In this document: one piece after another, positions 45,517 to 55,330 of the stretch | Layout: every line of letters begins with the position of its first letter | How positions within the stretch are numbered: position 1 is the stretch's first letter | From: Gimesia sp. | GTDB lineage: Bacteria > Planctomycetota > Planctomycetia > Planctomycetales > Planctomycetaceae | Direction of reading: 5' to 3' | NCBI RefSeq assembly: GCF_040219335.1 | Contig: NZ_JAVJSQ010000004.1 | Coordinates: forward strand, 124,001 to 188,000 | Length of the DNA: 64,000 nt | Notes under the pieces: generated by a model | The model's database searches: none | What the model saw: only the letters and a program-made list of their open reading frames with translations | Told to the model about the DNA's origin: nothing | Program-made: the position numbers and the translations under genes

Positions 45517-45965
45517 CCTTCACTTCAAGTGCACTTCCTGTGCGGTCAAAACGGGTTGGGGAGGTAACGGGATATCCCCAAAAACCGGGGACCGGAGAAA
45601 GCAGAGCGATACGCTAACGAAGTGCGTTCGAGCGGATGAAATATCCCCCCTGTCGAACGAATAGAAAATAGAATCCATTCTCTTCTAGCGGTCCGTTCCT
45701 TCGGTCCGTGTCGGACTGATGTGAATCAGTCCGTTTGAATGTCGTCTGTGAGTCAGTTCGAATCATTCAAGTGGGGGGATCTTAGTACCCTGTCTGGAGG
45801 CTGTCCAGCGAATCGATCATTTTGAGCGATTATTTTTTCAAGTTGCAGATCAGACACCATATCTTGTGCCTTGGCTGTTTCGCACACCTGAATTTGCATC
45901 ACAAATCGATCTTTTTCCCAGAATTCTTTTAAAACTGGGGTTTTGCCTGCTAAAGGCCGGCAGGG
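45517..45965 (-). promoter_or_regulatory. Leader and upstream region of the amidotransferase-like gene
   Basis: 449 bases. The likely transcript starts near 45772. It contains a 9-bp hairpin CGGACTGAT/ATCAGTCCG (45712-45733, loop GTGA), direct repeats CGGTCCG at 45689-45695 and 45702-45708, and near 45585 a small TCCCC/GGGGA stem. Nothing between the MFS gene end and 45807 looks like a gene. Confidence 0.5.
45779..45807 (-). promoter_or_regulatory. Sigma70-type promoter candidate
   Basis: On the minus strand: TGGACA (45807-45802, five of six), 17-base spacer, TAAGAT (45784-45779, four of six). Points to the amidotransferase-like gene. Confidence 0.45.
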
Positions 45966-47162
45966 TTAAGCCGACTCTAGCGCATCATTCTGTTGATTTG
46001 ACTCTGTCGACAACGCCGGCAGAGCAGACGCACCAATGGCTGCCAGCAACAGGCAGGGAATTATCGCATAAAAGGCTAGATGGGGAGCCCCCAATGAAAC
46101 AAAATGACTGGTAATTTTAGCCTGAATCATTCCGCCATCTCCCCAGGCCATACCCATCGTAATTGCTGAAGCAACACCACCACCTTTGGGAAACAGTTGA
46201 TGAGAATAGGAAACCATCGCTGGACTCGTCCCCCACAACACCAGCCCACTGGGGACCAGCAGAAGCGTCATCAACCATGTGGGACAGCCTTCCCAGCCCA
46301 ACACCAGCATCAGCGGAATTCCCAACAGCGGACAGGCAATCATAAACGCTTTTTCGTGACCGGATTTGAACCGGAACGCCATCAGTAACATGCCGACACT
46401 GGCAGAAAACAGAAAAACGGATTGCACTAACCCAATTTGAAAAGCAGAAACATTCTGATCTTTTAGAATGAAAGAAATCAGTTTGTCCATCGCCATGTTT
46501 GGAACCAGCCTCAATGAACAGACCATAAACAGGAACAGGGCCAGAGAGATTTTTCCTTCCAGCATATGATAGAGCGATTGAGGTTTCTGAGTTTTATCGC
46601 GTTGGAACAGTTTCGCTGGTGGTTTTCCAACGAAGTGTAGAATCAGGATTAAGCCGGCATACAGCGGAGCCAGGATCCAGACACTTTTCAAGCCCCAGGT
46701 TGAAACAATGGCACCACAGGCAATCGGTCCCAGGGCCAGTCCCATCGCGCCACCAAACATGAATAGCGACAAACTCCGTGTCCGGCGTTCGGGGATCAGA
46801 GCTCCCGCGACCACAGCAGCCTCGGGATGAAAAGAACCGATGCCCACTCCACCCAGCAATAAAGCCACACACAATACCGCGACATCGGGAGCAGGTCCGA
46901 CCAGAGGCATCATGATCGCCCCCAGCACAGGACCAATCCATAAAATTGAGGGGATTGGATATCGATCGCGAATATAGCCGAAAACGGGTTGCGCCAGCGA
47001 AGAAGCCAGTGCATGAATTGTCAAAACCAGAAACAATGCGTTTTCCGAAAGCGAGTGTACCCGTTCCAGTTCCCCCCAGAGGGGACCGACCACAATGGCG
47101 GAGGCATCAACGATGATGTGCGTGAGCGTGAGACAGATCAGACAGCGATAAGCGTAGGGCAT
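45966..47162 (-). CDS. Major facilitator superfamily transporter
   Basis: 398 residues, twelve hydrophobic segments and the usual loop signature FGYIRDRYPIP between helices 2 and 3 (a variant of GxxxDRxGR). The early AVVAGALIPERRTRSLSLFMFGGAMGLALGP segment with a repeat in the second half marks the MFS fold; the layout resembles the fosmidomycin-resistance (Fsr) type. It probably exports a small molecule across the inner membrane; the substrate cannot be told. The gene faces the TsaE gene across a 218-base spacer with both starts. Confidence 0.85.
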   Translation of the reverse strand: MPYAYRCLICLTLTHIIVDASAIVVGPLWGELERVHSLSENALFLVLTIHALASSLAQPVFGYIRDRYPIPSILWIGPVLGAIMMPLVGPAPDVAVLCVALLLGGVGIGSFHPEAAVVAGALIPERRTRSLSLFMFGGAMGLALGPIACGAIVSTWGLKSVWILAPLYAGLILILHFVGKPPAKLFQRDKTQKPQSLYHMLEGKISLALFLFMVCSLRLVPNMAMDKLISFILKDQNVSAFQIGLVQSVFLFSASVGMLLMAFRFKSGHEKAFMIACPLLGIPLMLVLGWEGCPTWLMTLLLVPSGLVLWGTSPAMVSYSHQLFPKGGGVASAITMGMAWGDGGMIQAKITSHFVSLGAPHLAFYAIIPCLLLAAIGASALPALSTESNQQNDALESA

Positions 47163-47380
47163 TTTGAGACAGAATTTCGAGGCAGGGGATCTAACACGAG
47201 GACAGCTGATATTCTACTGATGTGCCCCGTGAAATGGAAATCGGCTGCCCTGGACCAGTCTGAGTTTTGATATGTTTTCGGCACGTGATATACAGGGATG
47301 ATGCATTGTGATTTTAAGAAAAACAGGCTATACCAGCAGAAGTTCAGTGACTCAACCTTCGATTCAGGAAAGATGGATAC

Positions 47381-47860
47381 TTGGAAACAGCGGCAGAATG
47401 GTCCTTTGACTCAACCAGTGAAGCAGATACCCGGCGTTTAGGGGCACTGTTGGCCGTTCAACTGGTTCCAGGCACGGTCATTGCCCTGAATGGGAATCTA
47501 GGTGCCGGCAAAACTCGCCTCGTCCAGGCGATTTCCGCGGCACTGGGAGTCGATCCTGCTGAAGTAAACAGCCCCACCTTTGTACTTGTGCAAGAGTACG
47601 AAGGTCAACTTCCTCTCTACCACTTCGATACCTATCGTCTTAAAGATACAGACGAATTCCTCGAACTGGGAGCGGACGAACTATTGTATGCAGAGGGAGT
47701 TTGCCTGATTGAATGGGCGGAAAAAGTTTCAGAAGTGCTGCCCCGTGATGTCTTGCAGATCACGATCACACACGTCTCAGAAACCGCACGCCGCTTCGAA
47801 TTCAGTGGACAGGGGCCCCGTTCAACCAGGATCATCTCCGCTCTGAAAACGCCAGGCTGA
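47381..47860 (+). CDS. tsaE: tRNA threonylcarbamoyladenosine biosynthesis protein TsaE
   Basis: 159 residues. The P-loop GNLGAGKT (38-45), SPTFVLVQEYEG and the LIEWAEKV strand are the TsaE signatures. TsaE is the ATPase that supports TsaB-TsaD in making the t6A37 modification of tRNAs reading ANN codons. The start is TTG at 47381: the frame is closed by TGA at 47348 and no ATG or GTG lies between; AGGA is 11 bases upstream. It is the first plus-strand gene after a divergent spacer. Confidence 0.92.
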   Translation: METAAEWSFDSTSEADTRRLGALLAVQLVPGTVIALNGNLGAGKTRLVQAISAALGVDPAEVNSPTFVLVQEYEGQLPLYHFDTYRLKDTDEFLELGADELLYAEGVCLIEWAEKVSEVLPRDVLQITITHVSETARRFEFSGQGPRSTRIISALKTPG

Positions 47861-47901
47861 AACCATAACACAATATTGCCGCAGGGGCAGGGAGGCCAGA
47901 C

Positions 47902-48909
47902 ATGACAAATCCAGCTGAGGACAAACTTCTTGTTACAGGTGCGACCGGACTGGTAGGCAGCCAGGTGATCCAGCGGGCGATAGCACTCGGTAAACCAGTC
48001 ACCGCTCTGGTCCGCTCTGTGGAGCAGGCGACATTCCTGCAAGAGCAGGGGGCAGAACTGATTGAAGGCGACCTGACCCGTCCCGAAACCCTTCAAGGAA
48101 AGCTCTCGGACATTACCCAGGTCGTACATACTGCCGCCAAAGTGGGAGACTGGGGTAGGGTCGATGAATACCGTCAGACCAACGTTACCGGCTTAATGAA
48201 CCTGATCGCAGCTCTCCAGGAACAATGTACATTAAAGCGATTGATCCATATCAGCTCCCTGGGCGTTTATGCAGCCCGTGATCATCATGGCACCGATGAA
48301 ACCGAGCCCCCTCATGCATCCGGGATTGATGGTTACACTTTGAGCAAAATCGAAGCGGAGCAGATGCTCCAGCAACAGTCGATTCCTTATACCATTTTGC
48401 GTCCCGGATTCATTTATGGCCCCCGCGACCGGACCGTTCTGCCCCGAATTCTGGAGCGACTCCAGTCTGGTCAGTTTGCATACCTCGGTTCTCCTGAGAA
48501 ACTGATGAATAACACTTATGTGAAACACCTGGTGGATGCTATCTTTCTCGCATTGAATCAGGAACAGGCCGTCGGTCAGATATACAATATCACCGACGTT
48601 ACCTTGGTCAGCAAACGGGAGTTCATCTCAACGATAGCCGATCTGGCCGGATACAAGTCACCAGAAAAAGTAGTCCCTTTGCCGGTAGCCCGGCACCTGG
48701 CTAAACTGCTTGAGGGACTGTGGCGTCTGCTGGGAAAGAAACAGGCCCCCATCCTCTCTCAGGCTCGTATTAAGTTTCTGGGATTGAATCTGGACTATAG
48801 CACGCTCAAAGCTCAGCATGAGCTGGGCTATGCACCACAGACGACCTATCAAGAAGCCATGTCAGAGACTATTGACTGGTTTCGAGAACATCAGAAATTG
48901 CCAGTGTAA
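47902..48909 (+). CDS. NAD-dependent epimerase/dehydratase, extended SDR
   Basis: 335 residues. NAD(P) motif GATGLVG (13-19), Tyr-Lys catalytic pair in YTLSKIEAE (about 144-152), RPGFIYGPRDRTVLPR and the extended-SDR C-terminal substrate part. The pattern fits the 3-beta-hydroxysteroid/hopanoid dehydrogenase-like branch as in HpnA, which would be consistent with shc 7 kb downstream, but the evidence is weak. GGCAGGGAGG about 8 bases upstream of ATG supports the start. It starts 41 bases after tsaE and likely shares its transcript. Confidence 0.85.
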   Translation: MTNPAEDKLLVTGATGLVGSQVIQRAIALGKPVTALVRSVEQATFLQEQGAELIEGDLTRPETLQGKLSDITQVVHTAAKVGDWGRVDEYRQTNVTGLMNLIAALQEQCTLKRLIHISSLGVYAARDHHGTDETEPPHASGIDGYTLSKIEAEQMLQQQSIPYTILRPGFIYGPRDRTVLPRILERLQSGQFAYLGSPEKLMNNTYVKHLVDAIFLALNQEQAVGQIYNITDVTLVSKREFISTIADLAGYKSPEKVVPLPVARHLAKLLEGLWRLLGKKQAPILSQARIKFLGLNLDYSTLKAQHELGYAPQTTYQEAMSETIDWFREHQKLPV

Positions 48910-49006
48910 CTCTTACTTATGAATTCCCTGTGAAAATACCTGTTTTTATAGATCACCAGAGAATGGGTATTTGACCCGACTCTCTCTTCAAGCGTAGAAT
49001 AACCAC

Positions 49007-49288
49007 ATGGAAAGTGAACTGACGTCTGCCCCCGATCTGCCAGAGACAGAAACAAATCTCCCCCAGCGGAGTCGGCGGCGGTATATCATCAGCTATCTGA
49101 TTCAACTGGCTATTTTCCTGACGATATACATCCTTTCCATCGGTCCCTTGTTCTGGCAATGGTTTGCTTCGTACCACTCAATGAGTTCCCCATTCTTCGC
49201 CGCATTCTATATGCCACTCTTACTGGCCTGTGACCTCTGTCCGCCCCTCGCAGATGGCGTAAACTGGTACATCAATCTCTGGATCTAA
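49007..49288 (+). CDS. Small hypothetical membrane protein
   Basis: 93 residues. A polar acidic N-terminus (1-25), then two hydrophobic segments (about 28-50 and 60-78) and a C-terminal cysteine-bearing tail. I do not recognise it. No clear ribosome site; it is kept because it fills a 660-base gap between the SDR and dnaE genes with a plausible membrane layout. Confidence 0.45.
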   Translation: MESELTSAPDLPETETNLPQRSRRRYIISYLIQLAIFLTIYILSIGPLFWQWFASYHSMSSPFFAAFYMPLLLACDLCPPLADGVNWYINLWI

Positions 49289-49429
49289 GCCACCTGACGA
49301 TTCAAGCCAGTCAAGCTTGCAGCACCTTTCAGGAACTGGCCGCCTGAAAAGAGACGCCCTGAATTCTCAGGTTTCCAACATCAAAGCTTGTCCATATCAA
49401 AAACCCAAACCTCAGTAGCGTAAGGTAGA

Positions 49430-49457
49430 TTGACAAACCCAATATTCCAAATACACT
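49430..49457 (+). promoter_or_regulatory. Promoter candidate for dnaE
   Basis: Perfect -35 TTGACA (49430-49435), 16-base spacer, TACACT (49452-49457, four of six). Expected start about 49464, giving a leader of about 108 bases before the dnaE ATG. Confidence 0.5.
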
Positions 49458-49571
49458 CGTTAACTGGAGCACTGTCGTGGAATTCTCCCCAGTGTCAGGC
49501 CTTAGATATCTCTCACTGCGCAAGCCAAAAACTGCCTGGACGGCAGCCATCATACGGGAGCACGGAAACTC

Positions 49572-52500
49572 ATGAGCGACACACGTCCTTTTGCTCACCT
49601 GCATTGTCACACTCATTTCAGCATGCTGGATGGCGCCAGCCGCATTCCGGAAATGGTCAGCAAGATCAAAGAAGCAGGCATGAACTCGCTGGCAATCACC
49701 GACCACGGCAACCTGTACGGAGCGATGGACTTTTATAGCCATTGCCGGAGTCAGGAAGTCAATCCGATCCTGGGTCTGGAAGCCTATATTGCCCCCCGCA
49801 GCCGTTTCGAAAAGGGGGCTTCTCGGATGAAAGAGGCCAGTTTTCACCTGACCTTGCTGGCCCAGAATCGTCAGGGGTTCGAAAACCTGATCAAACTCTC
49901 ATCCATGTCTTACCTTGAAGGCTTTTATTATAAGCCGCGAATCGACAAGGAGATCCTAGAAGCCCACAGCGACGGACTGATCCTGCTGACAGGCTGTGCC
50001 GCAGGCGAACTGTCGCACCATATCCTGGGAGAAGACTGGGAAGAGGCAGAAAAACTATGCGCCTGGTATGAAAAAGTATTCGGCGATCGCGTGTATATGG
50101 AGATCCAGAATGCCGGTCTGGAGATTCAGCGGCAGTGTATGGAAGGCACAGTCGAACTGGCCAACAAAATGGGTCTGCCCCTGGTTGCCACCAACGACGC
50201 GCATTATGTCGAACAGGAAGATGCTGTTGCCCAGGACGTACTGCTCTGCGTGAGTACGCGTGCGGTCGTAAGTGATGAAAAACGGATGAAAATGACAGGA
50301 GACCAGTTCTTCGTCCGTACTCAGGAAGAAATGTATAACGCGTTCCCCGGCTTTGAGGATGCGGTTGCCCGCACACAGGAGGTTGCCGAGCGGGTCGACA
50401 TTCAGATGTCAGACAAAAAATTCTACCCGGTATTCCAGCCACCGGATGGCATGACAGACACGCAGTATCTGCGCAAACTCTGTGAAGAACGTCTGCCCCT
50501 CAAGTACGGTGATGAACTGAGCCAGGCGCACTGGGATCGTCTTAACAAGGAACTGGGCGTCATCGAGCAAATGGGTTACTCCAGTTACTTCCTGATCGTG
50601 TGGGACTTTGTCGTCTTCGCTGAAAGTGAGAAGATCCCTTGCACGGCCCGTGGTTCGGCCTGTGGAGCCATTGTAGCTTTCCTCCTGGGAATGTCGCAGG
50701 TCTGCCCCCTGAAGTACGATCTCCTTTTTGAACGATTTCTCGACCCCAGCCGTACCGAACCGCCCGATATCGATATCGACTTCTGTCGTGACCGCCGTCA
50801 GTTGGTGATCGATTACACCAAAAAGAAATACGGCGAACGTAGCGTGGCCCAGATCGGAACGTTTGGTACACTCAAGGCCAAAGCCGCGATCCGTGACGTA
50901 GGCCGTGCGCTGGGCGTCCCCTTGGCCCGCGTCAACGAAATTGCCAAGATGGTTCCCGACTCACTGGGGATCAAGATCAAGGATGCCATCAAGGAAAGCC
51001 CCGATCTGCAAGCCGCCTACGACCAGGATATGGAAGTAAAACAGCTGCTTGATCTCGCTATGCAGCTGGAAGGTCTCTGCCGCAGTGCAGGAACCCACGC
51101 TGCGGGTGTGGTGGTCGCCGACTTGCCGCTTTCTGAAGTCGTCCCTCTGCAGACAATCACCGGCAAAACGGACATTATCACCCAGTGGGATGGTCCTACC
51201 GTGGAATCGGTGGGGCTGCTCAAGATGGACTTCCTCGGTCTGCGAAACCTCACGATTTTGGACAAAGCCGTTCAGAACGTGAAGAAGCACTGTGGGATTG
51301 AAATCGATCCGCACCATCTCCCTCTGGACGATGAAGAAACGTTCGCCCTGCTGCAACGCGGAGAAACAAAGGGCATTTTCCAGTTGGAAAGTGGCGGAAT
51401 GCGTGACCTGCTGACCAAGATGAGGCCGGACAAGTTCCAGGATATCATCGCTACCTCGGCTCTGTATCGTCCGGGTCCTCTGGAAGGGGGGATGGTGATG
51501 CAGTACGTCGATGTGAAACACAACCGGATTCCGATCCCCAAAGTTCATCCGATCGTGGATGAAATTCTGGAAGAAACCTATGGCGTGATGGTTTACCAGG
51601 AACAGGTGATGCGAATTCTGAACCGCGTCGGAGGGATTGAACTTTCCGCTGCGTATCGTTGTATTAAAGCGATCAGTAAGAAGAAGCTCAAAATCATCGC
51701 AGAGTTCAAAGACCAGTACATCGCAGGTGCCAAAGAACGGGACATGGATGAAAAACTGGCGATCGAACTTTTCGACATGATCGAAAAATTTGCCGGTTAC
51801 GGTTTCAATAAATCACACTCCACTGCTTATGGGGGTGTCGCCTACGCGACTGCGTACCTCAAAGCACATTATCCCAAAGAATTTATGGCCGCATTACTTT
51901 CCTGTGGGATGGAGAGCCATGAGCGAATCAACGAGCACGTCGATGACTGCCGCAGAATGAAAATTGAAGTTCTGCCTCCGGACATCAACCGGTCCGATGT
52001 GGAATTCAGTGTCGATGGCGAAAAGATTCGCTTTGGCATGGGCGCCATTAAGGGGGTCGGAGAGCAGGCCCTCGAAGAAGTAGTGAAAGAGCGGGAAGAA
52101 AACGGTCAATACAGCAGCCTGTATAACCTGTGCGAACGTGTCGACCCCAAATCGTTAAACCGCAGCACCTTGGAAACACTAATCAAAGCTGGTGCCTTGA
52201 ACAGCCTGGGCGGCAATCAGGCACAATTAATGTTGACTGTAGAAAGAGCAGTGCAGTCGGCTCTTAAGATTCATAAGGACAGGGCACGTGGGCAGAAAAG
52301 CCTGTTCGGTGATGAGCCTGCCAGTGATGAACCCGATTCTGCAGATGAGGCACTGTTGCCAGAAGCAGAAGACTGGTCGCGAGCACAGAAACTCGCCGCT
52401 GAAAAGGAAGTATTTGGTTTTTACCTGACTTCACATCCCCTGGCTGAAATGGGTGATGCCTTGACCAAATACGCGCAGAATAGAACGAATGAACTCGCGG

Positions 52501-53090
52501 AAATGGAAGACCGGGACGAAGTCATTCTGGCCGGTATGGTCTCCTCCATTAAAAATGCTGCCACCAAAAAACCCAGTAAGAACGGTCACACCCGGTACGT
52601 GAACTTTGACTTTGAAGATCCGCACGGCCTGGTACGCTGCATTATGTGGCCCGAACAGTTCGCTCGCTTCGGGGAAAAGGTTAAGATGGAAGCTATGGTG
52701 ATCATCAAGGGAAAGATAGACAAACGGGGCAGGGAGCCCAACGTGATTGTGGACCAGTTACTGACCCTCAACGACGCCCGCAAGCAGTTTACCGACCGGT
52801 TGGCGATCAACTTCAAACGGGGAGTCCACACGCGACAGGATATGGTGAATGTACATGATGTTTTGACGCAGTTTCCGGGGCAAACCGAGGTCATTCTGGT
52901 CGTCGATTCCGTGGACCAGGAGAAGCCGGATACGAGCTTGAGGTACGTCTTGAACCCGCCCGGTAATCTTCGCGTGTCCTGCAGCGAGGAGTTCGAAAAC
53001 CGCCTGAAAGCCACGATTGGTGAAAGTCATATCCACTTTCACACTCCAGTTGTCAAGAAAAAAGCGATTGGCGGAAGTATCGGTCGCTAA
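49572..53090 (+). CDS. dnaE: DNA polymerase III alpha subunit
   Basis: 1172 residues, full length. The PHP domain opens with HLHCHTHFSMLDG (9-21) and TDHGNLYG; the catalytic aspartates are in PDIDIDF (Asp401 and Asp403), the fingers and thumb in VYQEQVMRILN and GYGFNKSHSTAYGG; an OB-fold segment with VNFDFEDPHGLVRCIMWPEQF is near the C-terminus. It is the main replicative polymerase. The start is ATG 49572 with a GGGAG/CGGAAA purine run upstream. No other replication gene is adjacent. It appears as a single transcription unit. Confidence 0.98.
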   Translation: MSDTRPFAHLHCHTHFSMLDGASRIPEMVSKIKEAGMNSLAITDHGNLYGAMDFYSHCRSQEVNPILGLEAYIAPRSRFEKGASRMKEASFHLTLLAQNRQGFENLIKLSSMSYLEGFYYKPRIDKEILEAHSDGLILLTGCAAGELSHHILGEDWEEAEKLCAWYEKVFGDRVYMEIQNAGLEIQRQCMEGTVELANKMGLPLVATNDAHYVEQEDAVAQDVLLCVSTRAVVSDEKRMKMTGDQFFVRTQEEMYNAFPGFEDAVARTQEVAERVDIQMSDKKFYPVFQPPDGMTDTQYLRKLCEERLPLKYGDELSQAHWDRLNKELGVIEQMGYSSYFLIVWDFVVFAESEKIPCTARGSACGAIVAFLLGMSQVCPLKYDLLFERFLDPSRTEPPDIDIDFCRDRRQLVIDYTKKKYGERSVAQIGTFGTLKAKAAIRDVGRALGVPLARVNEIAKMVPDSLGIKIKDAIKESPDLQAAYDQDMEVKQLLDLAMQLEGLCRSAGTHAAGVVVADLPLSEVVPLQTITGKTDIITQWDGPTVESVGLLKMDFLGLRNLTILDKAVQNVKKHCGIEIDPHHLPLDDEETFALLQRGETKGIFQLESGGMRDLLTKMRPDKFQDIIATSALYRPGPLEGGMVMQYVDVKHNRIPIPKVHPIVDEILEETYGVMVYQEQVMRILNRVGGIELSAAYRCIKAISKKKLKIIAEFKDQYIAGAKERDMDEKLAIELFDMIEKFAGYGFNKSHSTAYGGVAYATAYLKAHYPKEFMAALLSCGMESHERINEHVDDCRRMKIEVLPPDINRSDVEFSVDGEKIRFGMGAIKGVGEQALEEVVKEREENGQYSSLYNLCERVDPKSLNRSTLETLIKAGALNSLGGNQAQLMLTVERAVQSALKIHKDRARGQKSLFGDEPASDEPDSADEALLPEAEDWSRAQKLAAEKEVFGFYLTSHPLAEMGDALTKYAQNRTNELAEMEDRDEVILAGMVSSIKNAATKKPSKNGHTRYVNFDFEDPHGLVRCIMWPEQFARFGEKVKMEAMVIIKGKIDKRGREPNVIVDQLLTLNDARKQFTDRLAINFKRGVHTRQDMVNVHDVLTQFPGQTEVILVVDSVDQEKPDTSLRYVLNPPGNLRVSCSEEFENRLKATIGESHIHFHTPVVKKKAIGGSIGR

Positions 53091-53224
53091 GCCCGTTGCA
53101 GCGACAAACCGTTTAAAAGTGCTGTTTTCGACTGATTTTTAAGAAATCCGGGGCTCCAGACGAACCGAAAATAAGATATAGTTGCGCTACCGGTACGGTA
53201 AATTTGCACATTCAGGAAGAAAAA

Positions 53225-53827
53225 ATGGTTAAAAAAACATCGGGAATACTTTTGCTGGCGCTGACAGGACTCTCAGCACCGTTCTGGTTTTCTGCAACCA
53301 GGGCAAACCAGCAGACAAGAGAATCCCGTCAGCCACTGCAAACACGTCAGGCCGTTCTGCAGCAGATTCCACCTCGTGTAAAACCAGAGTCTGTGAGAGC
53401 GAATCCCCCCCAAAAGACTTTATCACAGGCTCAAAAATCGGACGTCATTACTGGCGAAATGATTTCACAGTTGACTCCCGAAGAGATCCTCACCCGGCTC
53501 GTTGGACGATGGGAGCAGACCAAAAGCACCAGCAGACAGATCCTTACCATCGAAGAGAACGGCAAGGCAACGATGATCGTCGAACCCCAGGGACTCTGGA
53601 CTGCTGTTCTGGGAGACCGTGTCACGATCAATATCGAGTGGAGCCTCAATCAGGGAAAACTGACACTGCGAACCGTTGGCGGAAGTCCAGAGAATAAATT
53701 AGATTATATCAAACAACTCTGGGGAGAAGAATTTGTCCGGGAGATTCATAGCATTGAGGACAAAATGTTCACACTGCGGGATGACTCCGGCGATGTAAAT
53801 CAGAAATGGATCCGCACTTCCTACTGA
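53225..53827 (+). CDS. Secreted lipocalin-like hypothetical protein
   Basis: 200 residues. A signal peptide (about 1-30) leads to a Gln/Arg-rich linker and a C-terminal domain (90-200) with ILTRLVGRWEQTK, ILTIEENGKATMI and FTLRDDSGDVNQKWIR, the order of a lipocalin-like (calycin) barrel fragment. Function unknown; probably periplasmic. The ATG at 53225 is preferred to a start seven residues earlier because AGGAAG stands about 6 bases upstream. It follows dnaE by 134 bases. Confidence 0.6.
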   Translation: MVKKTSGILLLALTGLSAPFWFSATRANQQTRESRQPLQTRQAVLQQIPPRVKPESVRANPPQKTLSQAQKSDVITGEMISQLTPEEILTRLVGRWEQTKSTSRQILTIEENGKATMIVEPQGLWTAVLGDRVTINIEWSLNQGKLTLRTVGGSPENKLDYIKQLWGEEFVREIHSIEDKMFTLRDDSGDVNQKWIRTSY

Positions 53828-53877
53828 TCAAAACTTCCGTTTATCCCTTCAGTTACGCTTCGATGCTACTCCGAAAC

Positions 53878-53905
53878 TTGTACTCTCATCTAATTCGCCT
53901 ATCAT
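53878..53905 (+). promoter_or_regulatory. Weak promoter candidate upstream of bioB
   Basis: TTGTAC (53878-53883), 16-base spacer, TATCAT (53900-53905, five of six). Directly downstream lies an inverted repeat AGAGGCA/TGCCTCT (53906-53928) that would cover the start point like an operator. Confidence 0.3.
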
Positions 53906-54091
53906 AGAGGCATATGGCTCCTGCCTCTGATCTTCCGAATTCAGGCTGGACGCTCAAGATTCACCTTCTGTTGCATTTTCTCTATACAGAAATCCACAAA
54001 CCGTAATTCAGGCGGGTGAAGAAGCGTAATTAAGAGGCTGGCACTTCAGCCAGTGACACCAACGTTTTTTACTACTGAAAGATCTTTTTTA

Positions 54092-55150
54092 ATGAGCACT
54101 CAGGTTCCCACATCTTCTTCTCGCTGGCAGTCGCTGGCGGACCAGGTTTTATCCGGTTATCAGCTGACCCGTGAAGAGGGTCTGGAAATCTTAAATTCAT
54201 CTGACGATGAGCTCCTGGAACTGCTGGCAGCCACCTATCGGGTACGGCAGAAATACTTCGGGAAACAGGTTCAGCTCTATTACCTTAAAAACGCCAAGAG
54301 CGGACTTTGTCCAGAAGACTGCGGTTACTGCTCACAGGCCCGCGGGTCCAAGGCAGACATTCCCAAGTACCGTATGCTGAATGAAGAGAAGCTGCTTGAG
54401 GGCGCCAAGGCCGCCGATGAAGCCAAAGCAGGTACTTACTGTATCGTCGCCAGTGGACGTGGCCCCACCGACAAAGAAGTGGAGCACGTTGCAAGTGTGG
54501 TAGAGAAAATCAAATCAGAATACGATCTCCGCATCTGCTGCTGCCTGGGACTGCTTAATGAAGAACAGGCACAGCGTCTGTCGCAGGCCGGCGTGAACCG
54601 GATCAATCACAACCTGAACACCAGCCGCGAATACTACGACAAGATCTGCTCCACCCATACCTATCAAGATCGGCTGAATACCCTGAAAGTAGCACGTGAA
54701 GCCGGAATGGAGCTCTGCAGCGGACTGATTGTCGGCATGGGAGAAACGCTGGAAGACATTGTTGATGCCACGTTTGAGCTGCGTACCCTGGAAACCAAAT
54801 CGATCCCGGTCAACTTCCTGAATTCCATCGAGGGCACGTCACTGGAAGCAGTAGATGAGCTCGACCCCCGTCACTGCCTTAAGGCACTCTGCCTGTTCCG
54901 CATGGTTCATCCCTCAACGGAAATCCGGATTGCAGGCGGACGCGAAGTAAACCTGCGTTCGATGCAGGCCATGGGGCTTTATGCTGCGAATTCCATGTTC
55001 GTCAGCGATTACCTCACAACCAAAGGGCAGGCCGCAGAAGCCGATTATGAAATGATTTCTGATCTCGGATTCGAAGTCATTGTATCGGGCCACGAAATGG
55101 ACGCATCCTCTGAAGCCCCCGAACTGGCAGGACAAACCGAGTCCCGCTGA
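54092..55150 (+). CDS. bioB: Biotin synthase
   Basis: 352 residues. The radical-SAM cysteines are Cys73, Cys77 and Cys80 in CPEDCGYCSQ; the BioB-specific RICCCLG, INHNLNTS and the [2Fe-2S] arginine region REVNLRSMQAMGL are present. It inserts sulfur into dethiobiotin, the last step of biotin synthesis. Start ATG 54092 begins MSTQVP; an earlier GTG at 54053 adds 13 residues without support. No other bio genes are in view, so the pathway is scattered. It is the nearest upstream gene of shc, 180 bases apart, but the two are not functionally linked as far as known. Confidence 0.97.
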   Translation: MSTQVPTSSSRWQSLADQVLSGYQLTREEGLEILNSSDDELLELLAATYRVRQKYFGKQVQLYYLKNAKSGLCPEDCGYCSQARGSKADIPKYRMLNEEKLLEGAKAADEAKAGTYCIVASGRGPTDKEVEHVASVVEKIKSEYDLRICCCLGLLNEEQAQRLSQAGVNRINHNLNTSREYYDKICSTHTYQDRLNTLKVAREAGMELCSGLIVGMGETLEDIVDATFELRTLETKSIPVNFLNSIEGTSLEAVDELDPRHCLKALCLFRMVHPSTEIRIAGGREVNLRSMQAMGLYAANSMFVSDYLTTKGQAAEADYEMISDLGFEVIVSGHEMDASSEAPELAGQTESR

Positions 55151-55330
55151 GCCCGCTTTATTATCGGTCCAGGAGGGTTTTGTGAATTTCACAAAGCCCT
55201 TATCTGGATTGAGGTTGTAAGAATAACGCTCCCAACGTATGATTCCGCCTTCGGATTGAGTGCACGGCGTACAGACCTGCTCAATCTGCGGGAATGGAAT
55301 CCATCATCTTAGAGTCAGGGAGCACCTGAA

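Noticed and set aside
45748..45766. tRNA-like T-arm string (GTCAGTTCGAATCATTC)
   Set aside because: No matching acceptor stem, D-arm or anticodon arm could be placed around it.
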